NCBI GenBank assembly: GCA_018350325.1
Contig: JAEVLN010000010.1
Span: 3,100,001-3,164,000 of the forward strand
Direction: 5' to 3'
DNA from: Globodera rostochiensis
Taxonomy: Eukaryota; Nematoda; Chromadorea; Rhabditida; Heteroderidae
DNA: 64,000 nt
Shown: in pieces, positions 48,372 to 60,044 of the stretch
Position numbering within the stretch: position 1 is the stretch's first letter
Layout of the letters: each line of letters begins with the position of its first letter
Program-made: the position numbers and the translations under genes
Notes under the pieces: generated by a model
Told to the model about the DNA's origin: nothing
The model's input: only the letters and a program-made list of their open reading frames with translations
The model's database searches: none

Positions 48372-50219
48372 ATGAATTTCGTTATTGGATTGTTTACACC
48401 ACTATTTTTTTATAGTATAGCTTATGCTGAAGATCAATGCCAGTGCGTCTTTGGCATGAAAACGGTCAAAGGTAACAATATAATATTTTTAAAACACAAA
48501 CTTAAATATTTTAGAATGCTCTTATGACGAAAAATCACCGCCTCCGGCAAACAAATGCCCAAATATTAGCTTGCAAGATCCCGCTCCGGCCTCAGATTCA
48601 TACACAATGAAGTCTTGTATGAGTGAATTGTGTAGTCAAGAGTGCCAAAAATTGGCGGCAACAATGTACGCTTATCAGACAAGGGTATCAAATTCGTTAG
48701 AAGCAGCATATACCAATTACATTTGTTGCGGAAAATCAACACCGACGACAACAACGATAAGTTCAACAACTTTGTCTGAGAGTTCGACAACGCCAAATGC
48801 TTTTACATCTTCGACTATAGCTACAGACAGTACAACTTCAACTTTGCCAACAAATTCAACTCTGACGACTACAACAACGGGAACTTCCAAAGCTCTGGAT
48901 ACAAGTTCAACCGTTTCTTCGACTACAGTAACAGCTTCTGTCGAGAATACTACAACAACTGCTTCGACAACTCCAATTACCACTACTGGTACTGAAACAA
49001 ATTTTAAAAATTTGTCAACAACTTTTATACACACGACTACAACATCCGAGTCTAGTACAACGCCAACATCTATAACTTCTTCCCAGACTACAACAACCCC
49101 GACTTCTTCAACGACTAGACTTTCCACCATTCAATCAACGATAACCCCAATAATAATGCCGATAACTTCCTCTACTTCAACATCTACTACTGCTACTACT
49201 GACACTACTACTGCTACAGCTACAATGGAAACTGCTACAACAACAACTGCAAATACTACACGAACATCATCATCTTCTCCGACGAATACAATATCATCAA
49301 CCTCAGAAGTGAATACAAATAATTTGCCAAATTCGCCGATCATTAATAATATTTTAACTACAACTTCTTCTGTTCCAACCTCTACAAATATAACTTCTGC
49401 TACCAATACTGACACAACGACAACAAAGACTACAAGAACGCCTTCTACTTCATCGACTACTGCAACATCAACTCTTGGAGAGAAGACAGTTATGACTTTA
49501 CCATCTTCATCCACAGCAAATGCATCCATTTCTTGCATGGAGGGCTGGTGCGAGGCGTTGGGTTATGGTGCAACGATTGGAAGTAATATTTTAAGCAGTA
49601 CAAAGCAAAGGTTCCGGGTGTTTATCTGATTAGACACGTTCAGTTGCCCGTTCTGATGGAACTTGCGGCGGCGATACCGTTGTGTTGATGGGATGTTGTT
49701 GCTCACCTCCCACAACGACTACAAGTACAACAAGAAGTTCAAGAAAAACACCGACCACTTCAACTATTCAAGCAACTACAACATCGCCATACATTCCATG
49801 GCTTTATGTTAATGGACGCAGAATGATGCGTGAGTCTGGACGTGGTGCTAAGATTCAATTTTCCAAAACTTTTACGGTTAATCTGAAAAAACCACGCAAT
49901 TTCGGGGTCATCAACAATTTCCTGTCTTTATCTCAACTTTTATTAATTTTAAGGCTGTCTGGACAAAATTGAGCTAACTACGTGCCAATCTGCGGCTTCC
50001 ATTGGATTGTGTAGGGTGAGGTTTTCCAACCAAAAAAGAAGATTAAATTCTTTTTGTAATTAATCATTAACATTTTCAAATCATTTACAGTCGCTGACCA
50101 AAGCAATGGCATTCAATTGTTGCTGGACATGTTGGACGGATAGTCGCAACTTTCTCCCACACCTGTCCAATTTGTCGCGCGGAAAAAGGAGTGTTTTGTG
50201 GGAAGAAATTGTGCCTTAA
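48372..50219 (+). CDS. Secreted mucin-like protein with ShKT-like tail, paralog
   Basis: Exons 48372-48471, 48515-49582, 49644-49844, 49954-50015 and 50091-50219 give 519 residues. The layout parallels the minus-strand neighbour: signal peptide (to about AYAEDQC), cysteine-rich head with ECSYDEKSPPP, AATMYAY and YTNYICC, then about 250 residues of Thr/Ser. A second cysteine module follows (SCMEGWCEALGYGATIG...GCCCSPP), similar to part of the head, and a tail starting CLDKIELTTC. The tail has the ShKT CxD start, the G-x-C and the Met, but the last cysteine is replaced (NCCWTCWTD), so one disulfide may be lost or re-paired. The exon 2/3 and 3/4 junctions were chosen to keep frame and cysteines and are the least certain. 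Confidence 0.75.
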
Positions 50220-51649
50220 GTGAAACAGAGTCATAACAACTTCACAAATCGCTTAATCGCTATTCTGGTCTAAATTCCCGATTGACATATGTGGAACCCA
50301 TTTTGGTACATGTAAATTTTCATGGAATAAAAATTTTAAATAAAAAAAAACAGAAAATCTATGAATACTTAGTTAAAAACACCAAAAAAGTGTTATCGGA
50401 ATTATTGGTCTTCATGGGTGCATTAGTGGTCTAAGAAAATTTTTTGTAGAAATGCATTATTCGTTGAATTTTTTTTTTGGTTGTTGATATTTATTTAAAA
50501 TTATGCCCTTTTTTGTTAAATTTTAATACTTTTTTGTAAGCACTTTTATTATACATAACTAGGGCTGGGATTTTTGGTTCCTAAAAACTTGAGCATTAAA
50601 CATGATAATTTTTGTAATTTAGTTCAACCTCATCGAAAGTTTTTGAATTTTTTGACCACCAAATTGACTTCAGGCTGGAAAATACGGAATTTGTAAAAAA
50701 TTTATATTTGGACTTAAAAAATTCAAATTTAGCATGAAGACTTGGTTTGTTCAGATGTTTTTATATATAATATAACCACTTTGGGCGTTTCGCGAATCCG
50801 TTTGCAAAATTCACCACATGGGCGTTTCGCAAAATCACTAAAAAATATTATTAAATTTTCATATTGGAAAAGTATATAAAAAAGAAAATAATCTGCATAA
50901 TAAGAAGTAAATAAATACGTCAGGTAAATATCCATTACTTCCGTGTTTGCTTATGAAATCTGGATAATGTTGATGTAATATTGTTTTTGTCTGATTAAGC
51001 TAGTATAAAAGCCCCAGTCAATTCCTCTTAATATTGTATTGTATTTTTCTATAGCTTAAACTAAAAGTTTAATATTTAAAATAATTCTTAATAATAAAAA
51101 CTTTTCAGTATGGGTACTAATATTGAAAAATTGGTTTAAATTAAATAAATGGCGGATTTGCGAAACGCCCACTTTTTTCTCTCCTGCGAGATGGCGGTTT
51201 TTGCGAAACGCCCATAGTGGCGGATTTTGCGAAACGACTCAGTACGCTCTTAATCACATTCCTTACCCAAAAATTTGAGTTATTTTATAAGTTACTAAGA
51301 AAGAATCGATTTGGTTCATTCCAATATAATTCATGCCAGACATGGCATTGAATAAAAATTTAACGATGCAAAAAATGTATTTACTAAGATAAAAATCATG
51401 CAAATCAACATAAATCAAATTTTCGCTCAAATTTTGGTTTTAGTTTTAAATTTTATAAGGGAAAAAAAGTTACGTATCTCGAACATATTTAAAATCAGTC
51501 CCCAATCACAAAATACCTTTCGAATCAGAAATTGTCGCTTTTTTGATTGCAATTTCCGATTAATTATATTCATGATCGGGATCACTTTTTGATAGTTTTT
51601 TATGTTCACAAACAATAAACATTTAATTTTAGAATTCATTTAACTTGGC
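50220..51649. other. Intergenic with one foldback element
   Basis: AT-rich. Contains the inverted gggcgtttcgc arrays at 50781-51241 and no exon that I recognise. Confidence 0.4.
50781..51241. mobile_element. Foldback element, gggcgtttcgcaaaa units
   Basis: The left arm has two units (50783-50836) and the right arm three inverted units (tgcgaaacgccc; 51149-51241). A spacer of about 310 bases without coding capacity lies between. Unit spacing differs between arms. Confidence 0.65.
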
Positions 51650-53134
51650 ATGAAGACAGTCAACCTTCCCATTCTGCTGTATTGTTTTGCTTACATGAAT
51701 GGTTTGACGTTTGGCGCACTGTTAAATGTCGTAACTGAAGATGCTACGGACCAAATTGTGCTCAATTTGAAGCAGTTCACCCCATTAAGTTCAATTTTGG
51801 TCAAAACATTGGAATCATTGATGGGCACAATTCCTGAACGTCGAAACTCGATAAATTACCAAATCATTCCAGCGACTTACATACCGCTTGTGACAATGGT
51901 GTACAACAAACGATTGGATGTTAAACAAATTTTGCAAGAAATTGAAAAAAATTTGGAATATTATCACGACATGACAATTACACTCGTTTTTGCAAATTTT
52001 TTGAATGCAGTGGATAAACACCATTTTAAACAGGCCATGCCAAGTGAGTATCAATAAAATTGTTAGTATTTAAAAATAAAATATTTTAGCAGAACAAATC
52101 AAATTTGGTGAAGAAAAGAAATCAGAATTTCTACTACAAAGCATTTATTTGTTCGTCAAAAAAATTACACAAAAATGTTTGCAGCTTTTTGACACGGATC
52201 AAAATGAGAATTTGTGGGATACCAGCAGTAAAAAGTTAAAAATTAATTTTGTTTTCTTTTTTAATGCAATTAAATATAAAAAACTAAAATTTAGCTTCAT
52301 CTCTCATGTAAAGCCTGTGTCAGAATCCAAACTTAGGGTCGTATATTCGCAATTTTGCATTGCACAATCAGAGGGGTTTAAGCCAGTTTTTGGCGAATGG
52401 CGGACCAATTGGGCCGAAAATCAACCGATGATTGGTTTTGATCACTTTTTGTATGAAAAAATTCGAATTGAAATTCCTACAGGTTCTTTTGATCACATTG
52501 ACATTTTTTATTCCATAAAAGAAAAAAATGATTAGAAATTCAATTTTAAATATTTTTAGAGATCGCACGCGAAACAATCACAGATGTTAAAAATGTGCCC
52601 ATAGTTTTGATCACTCGTCGTCACGTAAAATAAAATTAAATAGATTTTAAACAGTTCTTAAATTTAGCGCGGTTTTTCTTTTCGAAAGAAAAAGAAATTT
52701 TTCAATGTAATTATCGATGGGACAGGTGCCAAGATTCATTTAAATTCATTTTAAAATTTAATTTTTGGTTTAGAAATTGTCTACACAGATGCCGGAATTT
52801 ATATGACCAAAGTTGATTATTTTTGGCCAAAAGAAAAATATAAGTAATTATGTTCTTCTATTTATACCAATTTAATTAAATTTAACATTCTAGAAAACAT
52901 ATTATTTTTTGCGGTGAGTTGAAAACAGCAAAAATAGAAGACGTCCAACAAATTTTGGACACAATGGCAGCGACAAATTATGCTTATAATTCACCCAAAT
53001 CACCTGATGGAAACAATGAATTTACAAGAGTTTTCTTGAGTTTGTTAGCCGAAGCTGGTGAACAAGAAATTAATGAATGCCAAAAAGATTGGTTTTCTGG
53101 AAAAACGATAAAAAATAAAAAATGTCGGAAATAG
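51650..53134 (+). CDS. Secreted protein of unknown family
   Basis: Seven exons (51650-52043, 52090-52234, 52295-52482, 52560-52624, 52668-52725, 52774-52843, 52894-53134) join in phase to 386 residues. The first 23 residues look like a signal peptide (MKTVNLPILLYCFAYMNGLT). No membrane helix or known motif was recognised. Features seen are a lysine-rich patch (RGFSFRKKKKFFN) and a C-terminal segment FTRVFLSLLAEAGEQEINEC with two further cysteines near the end. Codon composition is more GC-rich than the introns, and the splice sites are regular, which supports a real gene. I do not assign a function. Confidence 0.65.
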
Positions 53135-55127
53135 CGAATTTTCGATCCTAAGTTTAAATTTTACAAAGGTTGTGATATCTTTTTTTGTTCCATTCGGGAT
53201 AAAAAAATTGTTATGAATTAGAGTTTTCAATTTTGATTTTCTTTTTATCCGAAGAGAATGACATAAATTTTTTTGTAGTTAAAGATAAAACAGTCTAACT
53301 TCACGAATCTTATTTTGATTATGCCTCATTTTCAAACATTAGAAATTCACTATGAACCAAAAGCTATGCAGTTAATCGAGCTTTTAAATTTTCAATGGGA
53401 GTGTTTTTTAAGGGTTGGAAGTAAATGTTTTTAATTAAATTTTTTGTTGTAAAAAAGTAAAATCCTTTTTTTTCCCCACAAATTAGAATGGCCGTTTAAC
53501 AACCAAAATTTTGAGAATACATAACATTTCTAACAGAATATTTTAATCAAAAAAATTTCCTTGTCAGGTTTTAAGTCACTGCTGCCGCCTTCAAGCAAAG
53601 TGAAATTAATCGAAATTTTATATAAACAACAACCTAATACATATTTCATCATAAAAAATTAAATAAATTTTAGAATTTCTTTTATTTGCTTTAGAAAATT
53701 CTTTCTTCAATTTAGGGTTATTTTGAGGTTATTTTAAGCTAAGATTAAACATTGCATTAAGTTAATAATACAATTTTAAACAATTCTGAACTTTAAATGA
53801 TCAAAGATCTCCCTATGAGAATTTTTTAAATTTGGTGTTTGGCCAAGTCACTCGTCGTATACAAAGCAAGTGACACAAAATTACTCCATTTTTTTTGTTG
53901 AACTTTCAAAGATAAAACCCTCTTTATGTTGGGCAACAATTCAATGCAGTTCAAAAGCCCGAGAAAATTGGCTTAAAAGCTGGCTAGCTGACGACATAAA
54001 AAAATTGGCCGCCTACACACCAAACTACAACAAAATTGTCAGGTGGAAAAATGGGTCAAAAATTAGTCAACTTTTTTCATATTTTTTTATACGTTAAAAA
54101 AGTTCAATATTTTATTAATCATTCATTTTAAATTTCTCTAAATCATTTGCAATATGAACAATTTTTTTTTGAATGGGTTAAAAATTTAAAATTAGAACAA
54201 ATTTATTCTTCATTATTTGTTCAAATTGAAATTCATTTTTGTCAAAAATTGGAGTTAAATAATAGCAATAAATTGTCTTATTCTTTGTACAATAAAGACC
54301 AAACAAATTTCAATTTTTGAATGATAAAATTGAGACAAAAAGACTAATGAAACAAATTCATAAGATAATGAAGCAAATTTTCTTAATTTAAAAAAATTGA
54401 GCGCAAAAGGAAAATTAAAAAAGAATGGGCATAATTAGACTAACTATTCTTTCTAAATTGTATTTAAGATCCCACTTTTTTTCTTTATTATTTCAGTAAT
54501 ATACGGTTTTGTTGGGAGTTTTTTGAACTTCAAATTATTTTGAAATATTTTCTGTGATGCAAAAAATTGTTTTTTGAAGGACTTACCCATTTTCTATTTA
54601 AACTACGTTCTAAGACAGACTTTTTAATTTTTTATTTTGTGATGTTTGACGTAAAAAATTAGCACGTAACCTTTTGAACTTTGGCGATTTGTCATTGCTG
54701 TTTTTATTCAGAAGCACCCGGTTGACGTGCGTGACTGGCAAATCCAATCATGTGGTGCTGAATTTTACTGCCCACCCAACGAGACAATTTTCAAACAATT
54801 TTTTAGTTGAATTTGTTTATCTAAAGAGTAAATATAAAAATGTTAAAATTCACTTTTGGTTTATTCAAAACAAACTGAACAAAAACACTCCCGGTTTTAA
54901 ACAATACAAATTTAGCTTTTTGCCTTTATTTGTAAAACTAACACTTGTATTCAAATATTTTTGTCCAAAATTTTAAGAAACAAAAACAAATAAAGAATAA
55001 TCTCAAACATTTTTCTAAGCTTAACACTATTGGCACGAGTTTATTGAGTTTTTAATAATAATGATCTAATTATGTTGACATTTTTAAAACTGTGTTAAGC
55101 TAAATTAAAATATAATTCTAAATAAAA
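53135..55127. other. Region with two orphan open frames
   Basis: Open frames at 53870-54097 (ends WKNGSKISQLFSYFFIR) and 54674-54976 (LTCVTGKSNHVVLNFTAHPT) have protein-like stretches but no partners, start context or consistent splicing. They may be relics of one broken gene. The rest is AT-rich. Confidence 0.3.
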
Positions 55128-56686
55128 ATGGGGGAACGTTTTGTTCGATGGGACGCAGTTGTGCGCAATTTTTTGTTTGTCGACTCAATGGTCTATTCAT
55201 TCACTGGGCTTTGCTTAATCATTGCACCTCATCATATTGCACAACTGATCATGGTATCTATTTTTAAAAATAAATTTAAATAATTTTATTGGTTGAAAAC
55301 GAAGTTATTAGTTGATAATAGTGATTTAAATGATATAGTTTTTGTTTTAGAAACGGCACGTTACGGACGGTGTTCATTGGCATCTGTTGCGGTGCATTGG
55401 GGGCCAATTTCTGGCCACTGCATGTCTGACATGGCGTTGCACCTCTGCCGCACGCTCCAGCTTGCACTCTACATGCCTACTGCTCCGACTGCTTGCTAGC
55501 ATGCTCAGCGCATTTGTATTTGCACACAATCAAGCAATGCATGCAGAATTTGTTGAAACAGGTAAACTTTATTTTTGCTATTTTATTAAATATTTCTTTT
55601 CTCCTTATTAAAATAATGTTAAAAAATGCTTTGCTTTTTTAATTTTTAATAAAAAAAGATTTGAAGTAATTTATGTTTTTAAATGTATTTATTTTCTAGC
55701 GATCATTCGTTTATTGGTTTGGTTATTCGTTGCGAATTCAGCCGCGTGTTTGCTTCTTTTACTTGTTAATGGATGGCCAAAATGTAAATCTGAAAATAAA
55801 AATTAATATTTTGTTATTCACAAGAATTCTACATATTTTTTTATTATTTAATAATATTTATAAAAACTAAATTCAATTAAAGATGAAAGAATCGGAATCA
55901 TAAGTCGCTGGGGGAACATTTTTTGTCAGTTGGACAGTGTAATGGCAATAATGATAGGATTTGGCTGGGCATTTTCACCGTTATGGCTTCTGCACAGACA
56001 AGTAAAATTAATTTAAAATATTTTCTATAAATTATATTTATAGACTTTTTAATAATAATCTATTTGTCTTAGTATTTATAAAATAATTTTAGGTCCTCGT
56101 ACTGCTGGACCCTTCCCATCAACTTTGCGGTCAAATTATCGGTGTCAATTTTTTGACATCTTACATCATTAGCACTTATGCAGTAAACTTTTATTTTTAA
56201 ATTATTAATTAAATTTTTTTAAATATTTTTTATTGTATTTTTATATTAAAGTTAAATTGTGGGCGTCGAGAAGCATTCCAAATGGCAGCCGAAACTCGAT
56301 TAATTATGATTTTTTACATCAATTTGGCGCAGTTCTGGTCACAATTTTTTTATCATGAACACTGGTCAAATAAGGTAATTCATAATTATTTGTTTTAATT
56401 TTCTCCATTAACTCAGATAATTCAAAAAATATATATATTCATTTTTAAAAGTATAAATATTAATTTATTCATAATTTGTTTAACATAATATTTTTTGTTT
56501 AATCGCAAAATTTAAAAGCATTTTGCCGGAATTTCTGTGTTCATCACTTGGACCTCAATTGCGCTTGTTTATCGCATTTATTTATGGTTTGCTGGCAACG
56601 AAAATGAAGTGGTAATGGCCATTGCACAAAACGGCACAACTTTGGCAAATGGAAGTGCCACTCATTATTATAAGAAACGAACATAA
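55128..56686 (+). CDS. Multi-pass membrane protein of unknown family
   Basis: Seven exons (55128-55253, 55351-55561, 55700-55783, 55883-56001, 56093-56182, 56252-56374, 56519-56686) splice in phase to 306 residues. Six to eight hydrophobic segments are visible, including DSMVYSFTGLCLIIAP, LVWLFVANSAACLLLLLV, SVMAIMIGFGWAFSPLWLL and VFITWTSIALVYRIYLW. Arginines before the first segment (FVRWDAVVRN) and a short polar tail with an NGS glycosylation-type site are seen. There is no signal peptide. It lacks srt or rhodopsin hallmarks, so it is not called a receptor. Regular exons and phases make the gene itself fairly sure; the function is unknown. Confidence 0.7.
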
Positions 56687-57706
56687 AATAATTTTACCAC
56701 AATGACGAATCATTTTTCAATTTATTGAATTACTTTGATTTTTTTTTTATCGATATTGTATACAATATTCTTCTAGATGTGTTTCTAAAACAGACTTTTT
56801 TTTTTTGCTCATTTGTGAGTGAAATGTATAGCAAATTTTTGTTTATAAAAAAATTTGAAAGATGAATTTTTTGGGTTCATTTTTAAAATTCATATTATTT
56901 TTAATTGTATCGGAATTAAAAAATACAGCTAATGGTCACCTACCGGCAAGGGCTATACGGGCGTCAGCCCAAAAAAGTGCGGTTTAAGGGCAATGGGACA
57001 GGGCTGCCATTTTGCCCCCGGAAACGTGGGATTTATAAAAAGCTTCAAAAAATATTGCCGCATTTTTAAAATCTTGGTTGCAAATCTCTTAACAAATTGA
57101 GTTAAAAAATTCAAAATTTTCTCGGCGGCGCCTATCGGCACCGCCGACCCCACCCGCGCCCCCAAAAGAAGCAGAATTCACAAAAAAAAGTTGCATTTTT
57201 GAAAATTCATTCCTTAACAATAAGCAATATAAAGTAAAACTCACCCCCCTAAAAATCAACTTTTTATGGGAACGCATCTTTTGAATGCCTTGTTCTATCA
57301 AGTTCAACTCCGATTTAACTTGCCCTCAAGCTCAGAAATACTTCCTAACTCAGCCAAATTTGCTCAAGATGGTGAAAAGTGTTAATAAATATGCTAGTTA
57401 ATGATTGTTCAAGCAATTTATATTAAATTAAAGGCTTAAAAAAATTTCCACGTTTTTGGGTTTTGGACATGGCAGACCTGCTACGGGACCAAAAAACTCG
57501 TATTTGTGCTCGGCCCTTGTCCGATCACTATTTTAATACAAGATCTTGCTGCTGGCAATACAATCTTTTAAAAATTAAAAGGGTAAATAAATTGAAGATT
57601 ATTTGAGAATCTTATTTATGTTTTGAAAAAAATATTAATTCGACATAATGGGTTGATCGCAAGATATTTGTCCCAGTTATTGGTCATGTTTTCCGTGTAA
57701 TGCTGA
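56687..57706. other. Intergenic with a transposon core relic
   Basis: No exon seen. Contains the core fragment at 57020-57260. Confidence 0.4.
57020..57260. mobile_element. Relic of the shared hAT-element core
   Basis: Shares ggttgcaaatctcttaaca, ttcaaaattttctcggcggc, the palindromic ctatcggcaccgccgacccc and the following gcagaattc with the cores at 13373-13450 and 27600-27700. No terminal repeats were found around it. Confidence 0.7.
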
Positions 57707-59608
57707 TCAGTGCGCAATGGATGAGGTGGGACCGACGCGCGACCCGGCGATGATAGTGTTCAGACCTCCCTCCACCTTGATGAAGCAACACACTTTGGAT
57801 GCTGACCAGACCATCATCTTGGCCACGTCGCGACGAACCGTTTTGTTCAACAGCAAATAAATGATCGGCGGAATGCCTTTGGGAATAAATAATTTTTAAC
57901 TGATTTATGGAGACAATTTTTTTTCAAAATTACCCTTTAGAATTAATTTTAAAAAATTCCTAATTTATAACTATTTTATTTGAATATAAAAAAATTACCA
58001 TGCGAAAGCATCCAAGTAAGCTGCGCGAGTACGATGAGAAACTCTGTGATCCGTGCAAATTGCATGTACACGTATAGGAAAGCGGCCGTTGCATTTACCG
58101 AACTGATCAGAATCACTTGGAAGAAGGTCTAACAGTGAAAAATAATATTTAATAAAATTTTATTTGAATTTTACTCTTCTTTGTGAACGCGAGGCGCCAC
58201 CTCCAGTGGAAGAGCCCTTCAGTTTCCATGTTTTTAAAGTCAAAATGAGCGCAAAAACTGAGTATGTGCCGGTCAAAACCACCACAACAATGTAATTGTG
58301 GATCATGTGCAAATCGTTGTGATACTAAACATTAAATTTACATTTAAAATTTTATTTTCTTTTTGGCATTCCTAAAAAAATTAATAAAATGCCAAACTTC
58401 ACATTTACTTACAGTTTTGCCAAAGTCATCAATGTATCCAACATGAGGATTGAAGAACCAAGATACAAATATGCCGCTGAACTTCACTGGAGTGGTGAAC
58501 AGAAGACAGTACAATCTAATAAAGGCCGTGAGTTGCTAATTAAAATAGCATAACGATTTTAAATAATATTGAGAAAAAATGTTTTAAAAAATGCCCAATA
58601 ATTTGGGTCTAATATGTTTTTTTTCGGAAAATAAATTAAAATTAAATATTGTAAAATAATGACCCATAAAGTGTTGGGATCATCATCCACAGATAGGTGC
58701 GCTTGCCATGAAACAGCACGTCGGCCCAGTAGGAGGAGGACAACTCCACGCAACGGTTGAACGCCAACACCATCTCAGCAGTGGACTCGGTCATCCAAAG
58801 ACCTTTCATGATTAATAATTTAAAAATATATAAGATTGAATGTTTAATATGTTATAGTATATTTATGTTTGAATTCAGAAATTCGCTACAAAATTTTTAA
58901 AAAAAAAAACAATAAACTTGTTAAATGATCTTTACTTACAAATTGCCCATGCTCCCATAAAATAAATGAATTTTGGCGAAGTACAGTAAACGGCGCCAAC
59001 CAACGCCAGATATCCGGTCAGCACACCGCTGACGAACAGTGCGAGCATGTCGGCCACGGCGATGTAGAACATAAACTAATAATTAAAATATTTATAAATA
59101 TAAAATACCGTATTTCCTCAAATAGAAGACCCCCCTCAATTAGAAGACCCCCCCCCCCTAATAGAAGACCCCTTTGGAGAGGGGTTGAACAATAGAAGAC
59201 CCCCCTCAATTAGAAGACCCCCCCCCCCAATAGAAGACCCCTTTGCAGAGGGGTTGAACAATAGAAGACCCGGGTCTTCTATTTGAGGAAATACGGTATG
59301 TTAATATTTAGTGATATCGTCGTTTACCTTGAAACATGTGCTGTCCATGTGCTTGCGAATGGCAAGCATACACGGTAGGTAGAGAATCTATTAAATATTT
59401 AAATATAATAAAAAACAATTAATTTTAATTTTTTTATTTGATATGTTTTTGTTTAAAAATTAAATTGGATCACTTCACAGATCAGTCCAAGAGTGAGGAA
59501 CAAAATTCCCAATGGGATTGATCGACGATTCTCCAACGGAGTGTCCTCAAAATTGTACACATTGCAATTGTACATTCGGGTGAACTTTTCGGGTTCAAAC
59601 ACGCCCAT
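57707..59608 (-). CDS. srt-type 7TM chemoreceptor, intact
   Basis: Eight exons splice in phase to 340 residues. Down the minus strand: 59608-59474, 59387-59328, 59075-58940, 58802-58664, 58515-58413, 58324-58175, 58128-57999, 57876-57707. Landmarks: MYNCNVYNFEDTPLENRR, ILYLPCMLAIRKHMDSTC, FMFYIAVADMLALFVSGV, LAFNRCVEL at TM3, WFFNPHVGYIDD, TFFQVILISSVNATAAFLYV and IPPIIYLLLNKTVRRDVAKM. It is the closest relative in the window of the pseudogene at 12766-15886. It serves as the reference that reveals that copy's lesions. An in-frame ATG at 59644 is an alternative start. Intron 2 holds the MITE at 59106-59298. Confidence 0.9.
59106..59298. mobile_element. MITE with TACCGTA ends in an srt intron
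   Basis: The ends taccgtatttcctcaaatag... (59106-59132) and their exact inverse (59272-59298) are perfect over 27 bases. Between them, a block of about 70 bases with tagaagacccc words and gaggggttgaacaatag is repeated twice head to tail. TA at the borders suggests a Tc1/mariner-type target. Confidence 0.8.
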
Positions 59609-60044
59609 CAGCAAGCCGACAGGCTCTAAGCCAATTTCAAGCATAATAATAGGGCCAAAAAATATGAACTAATAAAAAATATATTTTTTAAAATTTTAAA
59701 AATTTTACTACGAAAATATTATATGAGAAGACCTTTAAAAATATAAAGAGAATAAATTTAAAAAATATTTCTAACACTTTTTATGAGAATGAAAGAAGAT
59801 TTTTTACGCATTTAAAGACAAACGGTGCAATTAGAAACGGCTTAAAGTACCTATTTTGATTTTTAAAAATTTCTTAAGGTCGTAATGTCTGAAATGCTAA
59901 ATTATGCCCAATTGTTCAAACATTTAAAATTATTTTTGTAATTTTTTTTTCTTTATAACAAGTAAAACCATTGAATTGGCCACTAATTGGGCACTTTAGC
60001 AAATTGTTTTTTTTGTTTTATTTAAAATATTTCTTTTTAAACAT
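59609..60044. other. Spacer upstream of the srt gene
   Basis: AT-rich. The srt promoter and the 3' flank of the sulfotransferase gene should lie here. No motif recognised. Confidence 0.4.

Noticed and set aside
48717..49538. Two minus-strand open frames of about 135 codons
   Set aside because: Same artefact: antisense to the Thr-rich region of the plus-strand mucin.
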